Source: Actinacidiphila sp. DG2A-62 (GTDB taxonomy: Bacteria > Actinomycetota > Actinomycetes > Streptomycetales > Streptomycetaceae). Taken from it: a DNA stretch of 64,000 nt. Where the stretch lies: positions 3,539,001 to 3,603,000 of the forward strand of contig NZ_JAYMGI010000002.1 in assembly GCF_035825295.1 (NCBI RefSeq), given 5' to 3'. Below the pieces are notes generated by a model. The model made no database searches. It was not told the origin of the DNA and saw only the letters and a program-made list of their open reading frames with translations. Made by a program: the position numbers and the translations under genes. Positions 54,480-63,614 of this stretch are shown one piece after another (positions within the stretch are counted from its first letter, which is position 1; each line of letters begins with the position of its first letter).

Positions 54480-55832
54480 ATGGTCGCCGTCGCTCTGGTG
54501 CACAGCACCGCGCTGATGATGGAGCGGCTCCCTGAGAGGCCTCCGGCATGGCTGACCCGTGGTGAGCGGACCTTTGCGTACCCGTACAAGGACTGGAGAA
54601 AGCCGCGTGTGTGGTGTCTCGCCTTCTTCACGGACGGTCACACGCGCTATGAGCAGCGCAGGATCATCGGGGTGGGTGGCGTCTTCCCGGGCAGGCGGTC
54701 AGGCACCTACGAACGCGCCCTGCTCGCACGCGACTTCACGGCTCTCCAGGTTCCGCTGCCGATTGTCGACCTTGAGGGCGCGATGGGGGCCAGCCGCCGA
54801 TTCCTCAAGGACGACGGTCGTTTGTCTCCCGCGGCCGGCGACAACTTGCTCACAGCCATCCGGCATCTTCGACCGGAACTGAACGAGACACTGGACGACC
54901 TGGAGGACAGCCTGGGGGCCCATCCTCCGACAGGTCAGGAGGGAGAGCAGCGGAGCTTTGAGAAGGATGCCGTGGGGATCCTCATGGAGACGTTCGGCGC
55001 GGACCGCGATCCGCTCGAAGCGTGGCAACAACCACTCGGCGGAGATGATCCCCGATCCCGGTCCGTCCCCTTCGTCGAAGGGCTCCCCGCACTTCGGCAG
55101 ATCGAGGATCAGCAGATCGTCCACGACTACCTGCGCTTCCCCGGCATGGAAGGCGAGGACGCCGTGCAGGTCGGCTGGCGGATCTACCGCCGCAGTTCCG
55201 AATCCAGTCATCGGCTGTTCGTGTACAACGCCAACCGCACGAACGCCGAAACCGTCATGGGCGTCGACATGATCTACGTGAACGAGCACGCTCGCAGCGT
55301 GGCGATGGTCCAGTACAAGCGCATGCGCCAGAGCGGGCCCGGCTGGGTGTACTGGCACGACACGACCGGTGAGCGGGAGCTGAAGCGGATGGAGACAGTC
55401 GACGACGAGTGCAGAGTGGAAGATCAGAGGGCTCGAAGCGGCCGGGGAGGCCCGACGACGTTGGGAGATCTGCGCCTGATCTCTACGCCCAGTATGGTCA
55501 AACTGAGCCGGACCACTCCTTTTCTGATGAACTCCGCCGCCCTCATCCCCGGCATGTACCTCGCGCGAGAACACTTCCAAGAACTGCTTCAACGCCCCCA
55601 GGCCGAGGGACCGTCCGGCGGGAAACGCATCACCGAGCACTCGGTTCCTCGGTACCTGAACAACACCACCTTCACCACGCTACTCAGGGACGGATGGATC
55701 GGCACGCGCGGCACCAGCTGGGATTACGTCATCGGCCTGATCCGCGAGAGCCTGTCCGCCAGCGGACCGGGCTCCGTCGTCGTGGGGATGCACCGAAGCG
55801 AGGTTCCACCCGGCAACCGCCGTGTCAACTGA
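54480..55832 (+). CDS. Unknown DISARM-linked protein with a possible PD-(D/Q)xK nuclease core
   Basis: The ATG at 54480 has an ideal AGGAGG site six bases before it and gives 450 residues. I do not recognise the family. The central segment reads GVDMIYVNEHARSVAMVQYKRM, with Asp263 at the end of a strand and Gln278-Tyr-Lys280 on the next. This is the spacing of the D...QxK core of Mrr-like nucleases. Acidic and aromatic segments flank it (LFVYNANRTNAETVM before). The last 100 residues are helical (LMNSAALIPGMYLAREHFQE). It follows drmC on the same strand, before a RelE-UvrD fusion. A DNA-cleaving accessory of the defence island is a reasonable but unproven reading. Confidence 0.65.
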   Translation: MVAVALVHSTALMMERLPERPPAWLTRGERTFAYPYKDWRKPRVWCLAFFTDGHTRYEQRRIIGVGGVFPGRRSGTYERALLARDFTALQVPLPIVDLEGAMGASRRFLKDDGRLSPAAGDNLLTAIRHLRPELNETLDDLEDSLGAHPPTGQEGEQRSFEKDAVGILMETFGADRDPLEAWQQPLGGDDPRSRSVPFVEGLPALRQIEDQQIVHDYLRFPGMEGEDAVQVGWRIYRRSSESSHRLFVYNANRTNAETVMGVDMIYVNEHARSVAMVQYKRMRQSGPGWVYWHDTTGERELKRMETVDDECRVEDQRARSGRGGPTTLGDLRLISTPSMVKLSRTTPFLMNSAALIPGMYLAREHFQELLQRPQAEGPSGGKRITEHSVPRYLNNTTFTTLLRDGWIGTRGTSWDYVIGLIRESLSASGPGSVVVGMHRSEVPPGNRRVN

Positions 55833-55943
55833 CCTGCGCCGTGGAGGGCGATCGAGGCGATCCAGCTGCCCTGCCACATACGGACCGGTCTCGCGAGTCG
55901 GAGCCGGTCAGTAAAGTAATCGTAGTCTTCTGGAGGGGCGCGG

Positions 55944-58093
55944 ATGGCGACGCTGGGGATGCACCGGGACTTCCTGCTGGAGTTCGCGGCGTTGGAGAAA
56001 CCAGTCCAGAAACGCGTCTTCGAGGTGTTCGAGAAGTTCGCGGCAGCTACGCACGCCGGGCTGCACCTGGAGAAGCTGACTCACCAGAAGGACCCGCGGC
56101 TGCGGACCATCCGCATCACCGGATTCTGGCGCGGGGTCGTTCTCAAGGGAGAGTCGGGCGACAGCTATCTGCTGCTCAAGGTGCTCCCCCATGACAAGGC
56201 TAACGACTGGGCCGCCAACCACCGAGCCTCGGTGAACGAGGTGACGCAGGGCATCGAGATACGAAACGACGTGGCCCTGGAACGCGCCACCGCAGGTTTG
56301 CGGGCGCTCGCCGCCGACGAACCGGCCCGTCTGTTCCCCACTTCCGAGTATCCGGACAAGGTACTGCGCAACCTCGGCGTGGACGAGGAAATACTTCCCA
56401 TCATCCGGCTGATTCCGGACGAGGATCATCTGGAGGCATTGCACAAGGTGATGCCGGAGCATCAGTACGACGTTCTGCTGGGGCTCGCGAGCGGTATGAA
56501 GCCCGAGGCGGTCGACCGGGAACTGGTGCAGGTGTACGCCCGGGCCGCCACGCGGACTCCCGAAGCCGATGACGGTGATGAGCTGGGAACTGCGATGGTG
56601 CGTTCCGGCGGTCGGGTCGCGCTCGTGTCGGGACCCGTCGAGCTGCAAGGAATCCTGGAGCGGCCGTTCGACGCCTGGCGAGTCTTCCTACACCCGAGCC
56701 AGTACCGGGTGGCGTACCACGAGGGCTACGCCGGCCCGGCCCGGGTCACCGGCGGGCCCGGCACGGGAAAGACAGTGGTCGCTCTGCACCGGGCGTACCA
56801 CCTGGCCCGGCAGCTGCCCGAGGACGCCGCTGACGGATGCGTCCTGCTCACCACCTTCACCAGGGATCTCGCGGCCGAACTGGAACGCTGTCTGACGCTG
56901 CTGGTCGAGGAGGAGGCGGTCCGCGCGAGGATACGGGTGGTCAACGTCGATGCTCTGGCCAACGAGATCGTACGAGCGGAGCGCGGCGGCGCCCCGCTGA
57001 AGCTGGTGTTCGACCAGAAGGAGATCACCGCCCGCTGGACGCGTATCACGCGGCAGCTGGGGATCGACTTCACGGACGTCTTCCTCGACCAGGAGTGGCG
57101 TCAGATCGTCCTGGCGCAGGCCCTGACCGAACCGGAGGAGTACCTGAAAGCGCCACGCACTGGCCGCGGCACCGCGCTCCCACCGCTGAAACGCCTCCAG
57201 GTGTGGCGTGCAGTCTCCGCTTTCGAGGAGCAGTTGCGCCAAGCCGGCGAGTGGACATTCCTTCAAGTGTGCGCAGAGGCGGCACGGGTCCTGGACAGCC
57301 GGGGGAACCGGCCGTACCGCCATGTCGTGATCGACGAAGCACAGGACCTGCACCCCGCGCAGTGGCGGTTTCTGCGGGCCTTGGTCCCCCCGGCCAGGAC
57401 GATCTGTTCCTCGCCGGGGATACCTACCAGCGCATCTACGGAAACCGGGTGTCGCTGCGCTCGCTCGGCGTCCAGGTCGTCGGCCGCTCGCACCGCCTGC
57501 GGATCAACTACCGCACCACCCATGAGATCTTGGCCTGGTCGGCCTCACTGCTGACCGGCGAGGAGCCTGACGACATGGACGGCGGGCACGAGACGCTGGC
57601 GGGATACCGCTCGACCATGCACGGGAAGCGGCCGGAAACGGCCGGGTACGCCACGAAGCATGAGGAGATCGAGGCGCTGGTGGCCCGGGTGCGGGACTGG
57701 ACCGACGCAGGGGTGCAGGCGGAGGACATCGGGGTGGCGGTGCGCTTCGTCCAGCTGGGGCGGGACATCGCCCAGGCTCTGGAGCAGGCTGGAGTCGCGG
57801 CGTGCGTGCTCGGCGCCGGACATAGTGGCCCCGGTATCCGGATCGGCACCATGCACCGGATGAAGGGGCTGGAGTTCCGCTGCGTCGTCGTGGCCGGAGT
57901 GAACGACGGTACCGTGCCGATGAAGTCGGCCGTCACCGCGGTCGAGGTCGACGCCCAGCAGCACCAGGAGGACTTGAACGGCGAGCTGAACCTGCTGTTC
58001 GTGGCGTGCACACGGGCACGTGAGGCGCTGCGGGTGTCCTGGCACGGGACGCCGAGTCCCTTCCTGGTGCCGGTCGCCAACCGACACCCGTAG
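55944..58093 (+). CDS. RelE-like domain fused to a UvrD-family helicase, one frameshift
   Basis: The ATG at 55944 follows TGGAGGGG. Residues 1-90 have the RelE/ParE look: FLLEFAALEKPVQKRVFEVF, LRTIRITGFWRGVVLK, then YLLLKVLPHDKANDWAAN. A helical linker leads to a UvrD-like helicase with Walker A VTGGPGTGKTVVAL near 269 and motif II HVVIDEAQDLHPAQW. At the C6 run 57386-57391 the frame shifts; the next frame continues GQDDLFLAGDTYQRIYGNRV, IRIGTMHRMKGLEFRCVVVA and NLLFVACTRAREALRVSWHG, all normal UvrD motifs. One added C gives 716 residues. Fused RelE-UvrD proteins are found in defence contexts. The toxin-like part might act when the helicase senses damage (inference). Confidence 0.78.
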
Positions 58094-58198
58094 TGCTCGT
58101 AGGCCCCGCGCGCCATTGCTTCGGTCCCATCCGTGACGTGCGTGGAGAACGCAGGATGACGTCGCCCCCACACTCCGCAGGGAGGCGCACGGAAGGCG

Positions 58199-60784
58199 TC
58201 AAGGAGTACCGGGATCCTCGTCCGCCATACGGCGTGCCTCCGCAAGGGCCACCGTATGCGCGAACCACTCCAGCACCGCACAGATCTCCTCGCTGTGCGC
58301 TGCGAAGGCCTCCACCGCAAAGGACGGGCGCAGGTCCAGTTTCGCCTCGGCCAGGTCGATGCCATCGATCCCGTTCAGGCTGTTCATCAACTCGCGCCGT
58401 AGTGGCTCATCATCGAAAGGGGGACGCCTCTTCAGATACTGGAAGACGACCTCGACGGTGCCGGAAACCGGGTAGAGAGCCAAGGGCCACAGCTCTCGGG
58501 AAGCGGGCGCATTACCAAAACGCACTGTGGGGAAGCAACTGGTTTCGCTCGCCCGGCCGTAGGCGAGATGACCGCCCTGCTGCTCCCAGAAGCGCAGGGC
58601 GCTCAGGACGCCGTCGACCGTCTCCTCGGTCTGGTTGTCGCGCAGCTGCGTTTCGAACCGGCTGGCCGCCGACTGCTGCTCATCGCCGTCGGCCCGCAGT
58701 GCCGACTCGGCCTCATCGGCGACATCCCTGCCCAGCAGGGCCGCCAGGTCGGAGGTGGTCAGCCGGTGCGATCGGCGGGCCCGGCCCGCCTCGTCGAATG
58801 AGACACCCTCGGCCTCCAGACGGGTTCGCACATCACCGAGATCCTGGCCGTCCGGCCACCTGAAGCCGGCCGAGACGCGGCCGTCCGCCGTCAGCACCCG
58901 GTAGGCGCCGTGCAGGCCCACCTTGGATGCCAGATGCTGGCCGACCGGGACGGCGTGGGTGCCGATCAGCGCCGCGACATCGCCGTACGTCGTCCACGTC
59001 CCGGCCGGCATGGCGAGAAGCGCTGCCCGCAGCTCCTTCCAGCCGGACCACTCGTCATCCGCCGGAACCGTGCCCGCGACGGGGCCGGGCCACAGCCGTA
59101 CCGCCCGGTCGGCCAGCGCGGCGGCGCGGTCGAGGATCTCCGCCTTCCCCCAGCGCTCCCGTCCTGCGATCTCCTGGTTCATCCGCAAGGAGCTGAAGTC
59201 CAGGATCTCCTGCTTGCGACGGAAGGGATGGTTCGAGAGCTTCGCGTTGTCAGCCGAGAGAGTCAGGTTGCCCAGCGTGTGGACCAGCAGGGCATGGAGT
59301 TCCTCGGCGCTCTGTCCGTCCTCGGTCTCTTCTGCCAGCAGGTCCAGCCACTGGTGGGCGGGATTCTGCGGCAGCACGTGTTCGACGGTCAGGTGCGCCT
59401 TGGCGTAGTCGACCGGTTCGCTGCCTCCGTAGCTCTCCTCCAGCCTGCGCAGCACCTGGAACCGCTGGTTGCTGCGGCCCGCCTTGTAGAAGGGACGGGT
59501 GCGGATCGCCTCGCAAACGGCGTCGTCGTCGGGCCAGACACGGGCTCCCGTCCTGCTCTTCGACAGGAAGCGGCTTACGGCCTCGGCCGGGTCGTCGTCC
59601 TTCTCCATCTCCCTGACCATTTCCATGAACACGCGGTTGCTGCCCGTGGTGGAGTGTCCGGTGAACAGGCGCCGCACCATGTAGCTCTCGGCGTACGCCA
59701 GTGCCCGGGCGGCCTGGTGAGGTGTGGCCTGCCCGTCGTCCATGCGGTCTAGCAGATGGAGTGCCAGCGGGTAGTGAGTCTGGCCGCCCCACCGGGAGAG
59801 CCTCTCCAACACCTCACGCAACTCCAAGTCAGGCTCCCTCTCGGGTTCCAGGATCCGCATCAGACGTTCCGCCCGGCGGGCCAGGGAGGCGATCTCGCCC
59901 TCCAGAGCCGCTTCGTTAGAGCTCAGAGACTCGAGGCGATTCTTCTGGTCCCGGTAGATCTCGCTCTGCTTCGCCCTGCTGTTGCCGGCTACCACCAGGT
60001 CGAGCCAGACGAGGAGTTCGAGGTTGGCGGGGCCCAGCCGTTCCTGCATGGGGAGCCAAAGATTCTGGTAGACGGACTCTCCCCGAGTGGGCAGGCACAT
60101 GAAGAGGTAGTTGCGAAGCAGGTCGCTCTGGCTGAGTCCGACACCCGTGTTGTTGATCGACTCGAAGATCCGGTAGACGTTGTCGCCCTCCGACGCGGTG
60201 ATCTCCACGATCGACAGCAGACCGCTCAGCACCGTCTCCACTGCGTCCGTCCACACCTCACCGCCGTTTTCCTCGCCCTCGGCGAGGGCACCCAGGAAGT
60301 ACCGGTAGGCGGCGCCCACATTGCCAGCGCCACCGGCTCTGGGAGAGCTCTCGACGCAGGCGGTGAAGGCGTCGCGGTCGGCTTGCGTCGGTAGGAGGCG
60401 GTAGTGATCGTCGCCGCTGCGGTACTTGTTGACGAGTACGAGATCGTGGATGCGCTCGGCCTTCTGCTCCGCGCCGCGTTCCCGGTGGCGGTCGCGCAGC
60501 GCGGTAAAGGCGAGCATGAGGGTGGTGAGCCGCTGCTGACCATCGACGACTAGCCAGCGCTGCATGCCGCCAGCAGTGATCCGGCCGGGGGCCAGCACCA
60601 CGGAGCCAAGGAAGTGCGCCGCAGGAGGTCGTCCTTCCAACTGCTCCTCGACCAATTCCTGCACATCGTCCCAGAGTTGCCGCAGCTCGTCACGCTGCCA
60701 GCTATAGGTGCGCTGATACAGCGGCACTTGATACTGCTTCTCGCCCTGGACGAGTTCGTTGAACGTGGTCTCCTGAGCATGCAC
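58199..60784 (-). CDS. GmrSD-like modification-dependent endonuclease with an alkyltransferase-like domain
   Basis: The GTG at 60784 follows GGGGGAAAG and gives 861 residues. Residues 1-230 are DUF262 (GmrS type) with VPLYQRTYSWQ at 20 and VVDGQQRLTTLM at 80. The DUF1524 HNH nuclease part (GmrD type) has LTVEHVLPQNP at 465 and HTLGNLTL at 502. Residues about 590-645 resemble the DNA-binding domain of O6-alkylguanine transferases (MPAGTWTTYGDVAALIGTH, then GAYRVLTADGRVSAGFRW) but lack the reactive Cys of PCHRV. The last 110 residues form a separate domain. GmrSD enzymes cut glucosylated-hydroxymethylcytosine phage DNA using NTP. The extra domain may recognise bulky modified bases. It converges with the RelE-UvrD gene. 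Confidence 0.85.
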   Translation of the reverse strand: MHAQETTFNELVQGEKQYQVPLYQRTYSWQRDELRQLWDDVQELVEEQLEGRPPAAHFLGSVVLAPGRITAGGMQRWLVVDGQQRLTTLMLAFTALRDRHRERGAEQKAERIHDLVLVNKYRSGDDHYRLLPTQADRDAFTACVESSPRAGGAGNVGAAYRYFLGALAEGEENGGEVWTDAVETVLSGLLSIVEITASEGDNVYRIFESINNTGVGLSQSDLLRNYLFMCLPTRGESVYQNLWLPMQERLGPANLELLVWLDLVVAGNSRAKQSEIYRDQKNRLESLSSNEAALEGEIASLARRAERLMRILEPEREPDLELREVLERLSRWGGQTHYPLALHLLDRMDDGQATPHQAARALAYAESYMVRRLFTGHSTTGSNRVFMEMVREMEKDDDPAEAVSRFLSKSRTGARVWPDDDAVCEAIRTRPFYKAGRSNQRFQVLRRLEESYGGSEPVDYAKAHLTVEHVLPQNPAHQWLDLLAEETEDGQSAEELHALLVHTLGNLTLSADNAKLSNHPFRRKQEILDFSSLRMNQEIAGRERWGKAEILDRAAALADRAVRLWPGPVAGTVPADDEWSGWKELRAALLAMPAGTWTTYGDVAALIGTHAVPVGQHLASKVGLHGAYRVLTADGRVSAGFRWPDGQDLGDVRTRLEAEGVSFDEAGRARRSHRLTTSDLAALLGRDVADEAESALRADGDEQQSAASRFETQLRDNQTEETVDGVLSALRFWEQQGGHLAYGRASETSCFPTVRFGNAPASRELWPLALYPVSGTVEVVFQYLKRRPPFDDEPLRRELMNSLNGIDGIDLAEAKLDLRPSFAVEAFAAHSEEICAVLEWFAHTVALAEARRMADEDPGTP

Positions 60785-60949
60785 GCGCGTCTTTCCCCCT
60801 ACTGAGTCCCGGACGACCCATATTCCACCATCGAGGTGGCGGTATCTCGTCCTCGACTAAATCGGTAGCGGTGAGGTGTCTTTCAGGAGCCGAGTCTCAC
60901 GGCTGTACGGGAAGGCGCACAAGGGTGCGCTACCACACGTCGTGGCTAG
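60785..60949. other. Promoter region of the GmrSD-like gene
   Basis: This 165-base stretch holds no gene. It is AT-richer than its surroundings at about 60820-60880 (CCCATATTCCACCATCGAGG, ACTAAATCGG), suiting a promoter for the minus-strand nuclease gene. Confidence 0.4.
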
Positions 60950-61915
60950 TCAACAGTCCGCGATGTTGGCGTTCAAATTGCTGCCGACCTGGCGTGCGCA
61001 GCCCCAGGAGAGGGTGACGCCGGCGCCGCCGTGGCCGTAGTTGTGGATGACCAGGCGGCCGTTGGGGCGGTGTTCGGGTTCGACGCGGACTGTTGCCCGG
61101 GTGGGGCGGGTGCCGATGCGGTGGGCCAGGACCTGAGCTTGTGCGAGGCGGGGTTCGACTGCGGTGCAGCGGTGGAGGATCGCGTCGGCGGCGGCCGGGT
61201 CGGGGTTGAGGTCGCCCTGGCCGTCGATGGCGGTGCCTCCGAGGACGACGGTGTTGCCGTGGGGGTAGATGCACAGCAGGTCGGGGGAGGTGCCGGTGTC
61301 TTCGGAGAAGAAGTCGGTGAGGCCGGGGTTGGTGACGACGACGTGCTGGCCCCGGATGGGGCGGAGGCCGGTATCGGCGGCGAGCGTGCGTGCGCCGAGG
61401 CCGGTGCAGTTGACGACGGTGCGGCCGAGGACGGGGTCGTCCAGGTCGGTGACCGTGCCCTGCTCGATGGTCGCGCCTGTCGCGAGGAGACGGGTCCGCA
61501 GGTGGGCGAGGTAGACCGGCATGTCGATCAGGGGGACCTCGAACCGGTAGCCGGCGGTGAAGCCGGGCGGGAGTGCACTCACGGGACAAGGCTGGAAGCC
61601 CGGCAGCGTGGTGGCCCACTCCGGCGGCACGTCGGCGTGGCGGGAGGCTTCGATGCCGGAGGCGATGCGTACGCCGGTCGTCGGATCGCCGGCGAGCGAG
61701 CGGAAGACCTCCAGCGAGTGTCGGCTCCACTCGTCGACCTTGTCCTTGGGCTCGACCAGGTACGGCCCCCACATGGCCCCCGCGGCCAGCGACGTACGCC
61801 CGGGGATGTCCTCGGCGATCACCCGCACCCGCAGTCCGGACTCAGCGAGGACGACGGCAGTGGTGAGGCCGGAGACACCGGCCCCGATGACGGTCACCTG
61901 CTCGGTTGCAGCCAC
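60950..61915 (-). CDS. D-amino-acid oxidase-like flavoenzyme
   Basis: The GTG at 61915 gives 321 residues and is 10 bases after the upstream gene's stop; an ATG at 61975 would overlap that gene and is less likely. The FAD fold is VTVIGAGVSGLTTAVVLAES. DAO-family marks are GRTSLAAGAMWGPYLVEP, RTVVNCTGLGARTLAAD, the binding segment LRPIRGQHVVVTNPG and the C-terminal HNYGHGGAGVTLSWGCA. The family oxidises D-amino acids to imino acids and makes hydrogen peroxide. It is in one operon with the TPR regulator. Confidence 0.87.
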   Translation of the reverse strand: MAATEQVTVIGAGVSGLTTAVVLAESGLRVRVIAEDIPGRTSLAAGAMWGPYLVEPKDKVDEWSRHSLEVFRSLAGDPTTGVRIASGIEASRHADVPPEWATTLPGFQPCPVSALPPGFTAGYRFEVPLIDMPVYLAHLRTRLLATGATIEQGTVTDLDDPVLGRTVVNCTGLGARTLAADTGLRPIRGQHVVVTNPGLTDFFSEDTGTSPDLLCIYPHGNTVVLGGTAIDGQGDLNPDPAAADAILHRCTAVEPRLAQAQVLAHRIGTRPTRATVRVEPEHRPNGRLVIHNYGHGGAGVTLSWGCARQVGSNLNANIADC

Positions 61916-61925
61916 GGGAGCGACC

Positions 61926-63371
61926 CTAGCGTCCAGCGATCGCACCCGCCGGGTGCTCGGCGAGGCGGTTTTCAAGTTCGGGGAGGAAGCTGCGCACGTG
62001 CGGGTTGCGCTGCCGACGCCGCAGATCCCCGGCGAGTTGCTGGAGGACCGCGGTGCTGCGCGGTGAGCGGACGGTGGCCAGCCGCTGGGTGGCCGCTGCT
62101 GCGATCCGGCAGGCCAGCTCGGTCTCGCCGGAGCTGGTGTAGCCGAGGGCGAGCCATGCTCCTTCGAACAGGGCCCGCCGCTGGCTCGGGTCGTTGAGGG
62201 GGACTTCGTGCGCGCCGGTGGCCAGCAGCGCCGTTCCGCGGGTGACGAACCGGCGGCCCTGTGCGGTGGCGCCTTCGCCGTGTCGCACGCGACCGAGGTG
62301 GATGAGGGCGTAACCGGCTTGGCAGTCCAGGTGGTTGCCGGTCAGGTAGTACATCCAGCGGGGTTCGGAGCCGTCCGGGGCGGAGGATTCGACCAGTTCG
62401 CGGGCGGTCTCCCGGGTACGGTCGAAGTCGGTTGTGCGGCCGGCGGTGGCATAGGCATAGGCGAGCCGGGACAGGACCGATGCACGCACGCCGTTCGGCG
62501 CGCCTTCGCTCGTCCGCGCAGCAGCCTCGCCCAAAGTGACGGCATCGGCCGGGTGTTCGCGGCCGGCGGCCTGGAAGGCAAGGTCGGCGAGGATGTGCGC
62601 GGCCAGCGGGCGGTCGTTGACCTGGTGCGCGGCGCGCAGGGCGGTGACGAGGTAGCGCTGGGCCAAGCCGTGGTCTCCGGCGTCGAAGGCCATCCACCCG
62701 GCCAACTGCCCTACCTCGCCCAGCGCGTGGAAGAGCCTGGTGGTGGCGTACGCCGAGTGTCCGCCTTCGTGCAGCAGAAGCGCTACGGCGCGGAACTGCG
62801 CGCCCACGTAGGCCAGATGCCGTGCACCGCCGTGCTCGTCGTCGAGGAGTTGCAGCAGGGGAAGGTTCTGCTCGACCTGGTCGATCAGCGGGTCCGAGCC
62901 GGTGGGCTGCGAGACACGACCGGTGAGCCCGCCCCGGCCGGCCGAACCGTCCACGTATTGCGAAACGAGCGCGAGGAGCGCGGAACCGGAAGCGGCGAGG
63001 AAGCGGCGGCGGTCACGTAAGCCGCTGGCCACCCAGTCCTCCACGATGCCTCCCAGCTCACGTGCGGTCCATGGCCGCGCCAACTCGCTGTCGGCCGGCA
63101 CGAGGACCGGCGAGGGCGTCGACCGCGCCTGCCACAGCCACTCGACGGTCACCGTCCGGCCCAGCTCCTGTGACAGCACGTGCGCCACGGCGGTCGGCAG
63201 CGGAGACCGGGGAAGTGCGCCCTGGTCACGCCAATGGTAGGGCGCGCTCTCGGAGACGGTGCCGTCGCCGAACGTCCGGTTGATCTTCCGTGCGAGGACT
63301 TTGGGACTCCAGCCCAATTCGTCCAGGCACGCCGCGAGCTGAAGGTTAGGTCCCTCGGGCCGTCGGCTCAT
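61926..63371 (-). CDS. Helix-turn-helix/TPR-type regulator
   Basis: The ATG at 63371 gives 481 residues. The N-terminal 80 residues look like a helix-turn-helix (LQLAACLDELGWSPKVLARK, then TVSESAPYHWRDQGALPRS). A linker with RRRFLAASGSALLALVSQYV follows, then TPR-like helices to the end. Streptomyces genomes have many such proteins, often paired with an RsbW-like ATPase or a metabolic gene. Here an RsbW-like gene is divergent and the oxidase gene follows in the same operon. It probably senses a small signal and controls these genes. Confidence 0.8.
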   Translation of the reverse strand: MSRRPEGPNLQLAACLDELGWSPKVLARKINRTFGDGTVSESAPYHWRDQGALPRSPLPTAVAHVLSQELGRTVTVEWLWQARSTPSPVLVPADSELARPWTARELGGIVEDWVASGLRDRRRFLAASGSALLALVSQYVDGSAGRGGLTGRVSQPTGSDPLIDQVEQNLPLLQLLDDEHGGARHLAYVGAQFRAVALLLHEGGHSAYATTRLFHALGEVGQLAGWMAFDAGDHGLAQRYLVTALRAAHQVNDRPLAAHILADLAFQAAGREHPADAVTLGEAAARTSEGAPNGVRASVLSRLAYAYATAGRTTDFDRTRETARELVESSAPDGSEPRWMYYLTGNHLDCQAGYALIHLGRVRHGEGATAQGRRFVTRGTALLATGAHEVPLNDPSQRRALFEGAWLALGYTSSGETELACRIAAAATQRLATVRSPRSTAVLQQLAGDLRRRQRNPHVRSFLPELENRLAEHPAGAIAGR

Positions 63372-63614
63372 GCAGCGGTCCACCCCCGCGTTGCTGTGCG
63401 CCTTCGCCCATCCCATGATGCCGCCGCGAAAGGGCTGGTGGTCAATGCGGCAGCGAAGTTGACCGAGTTGACCGCTCGATGGGCTCCTGCGGTCCGCACG
63501 CTATCGGGTGTGCTGGGACAGTGACAGAGGGCAACCAGACCGACGGCCGGTGCCTGCCTCCCCCGTCAGGCATCGGCCGTCACCTCCCACCCGCAGGCTG
63601 AGGAGAGGCTCCCC

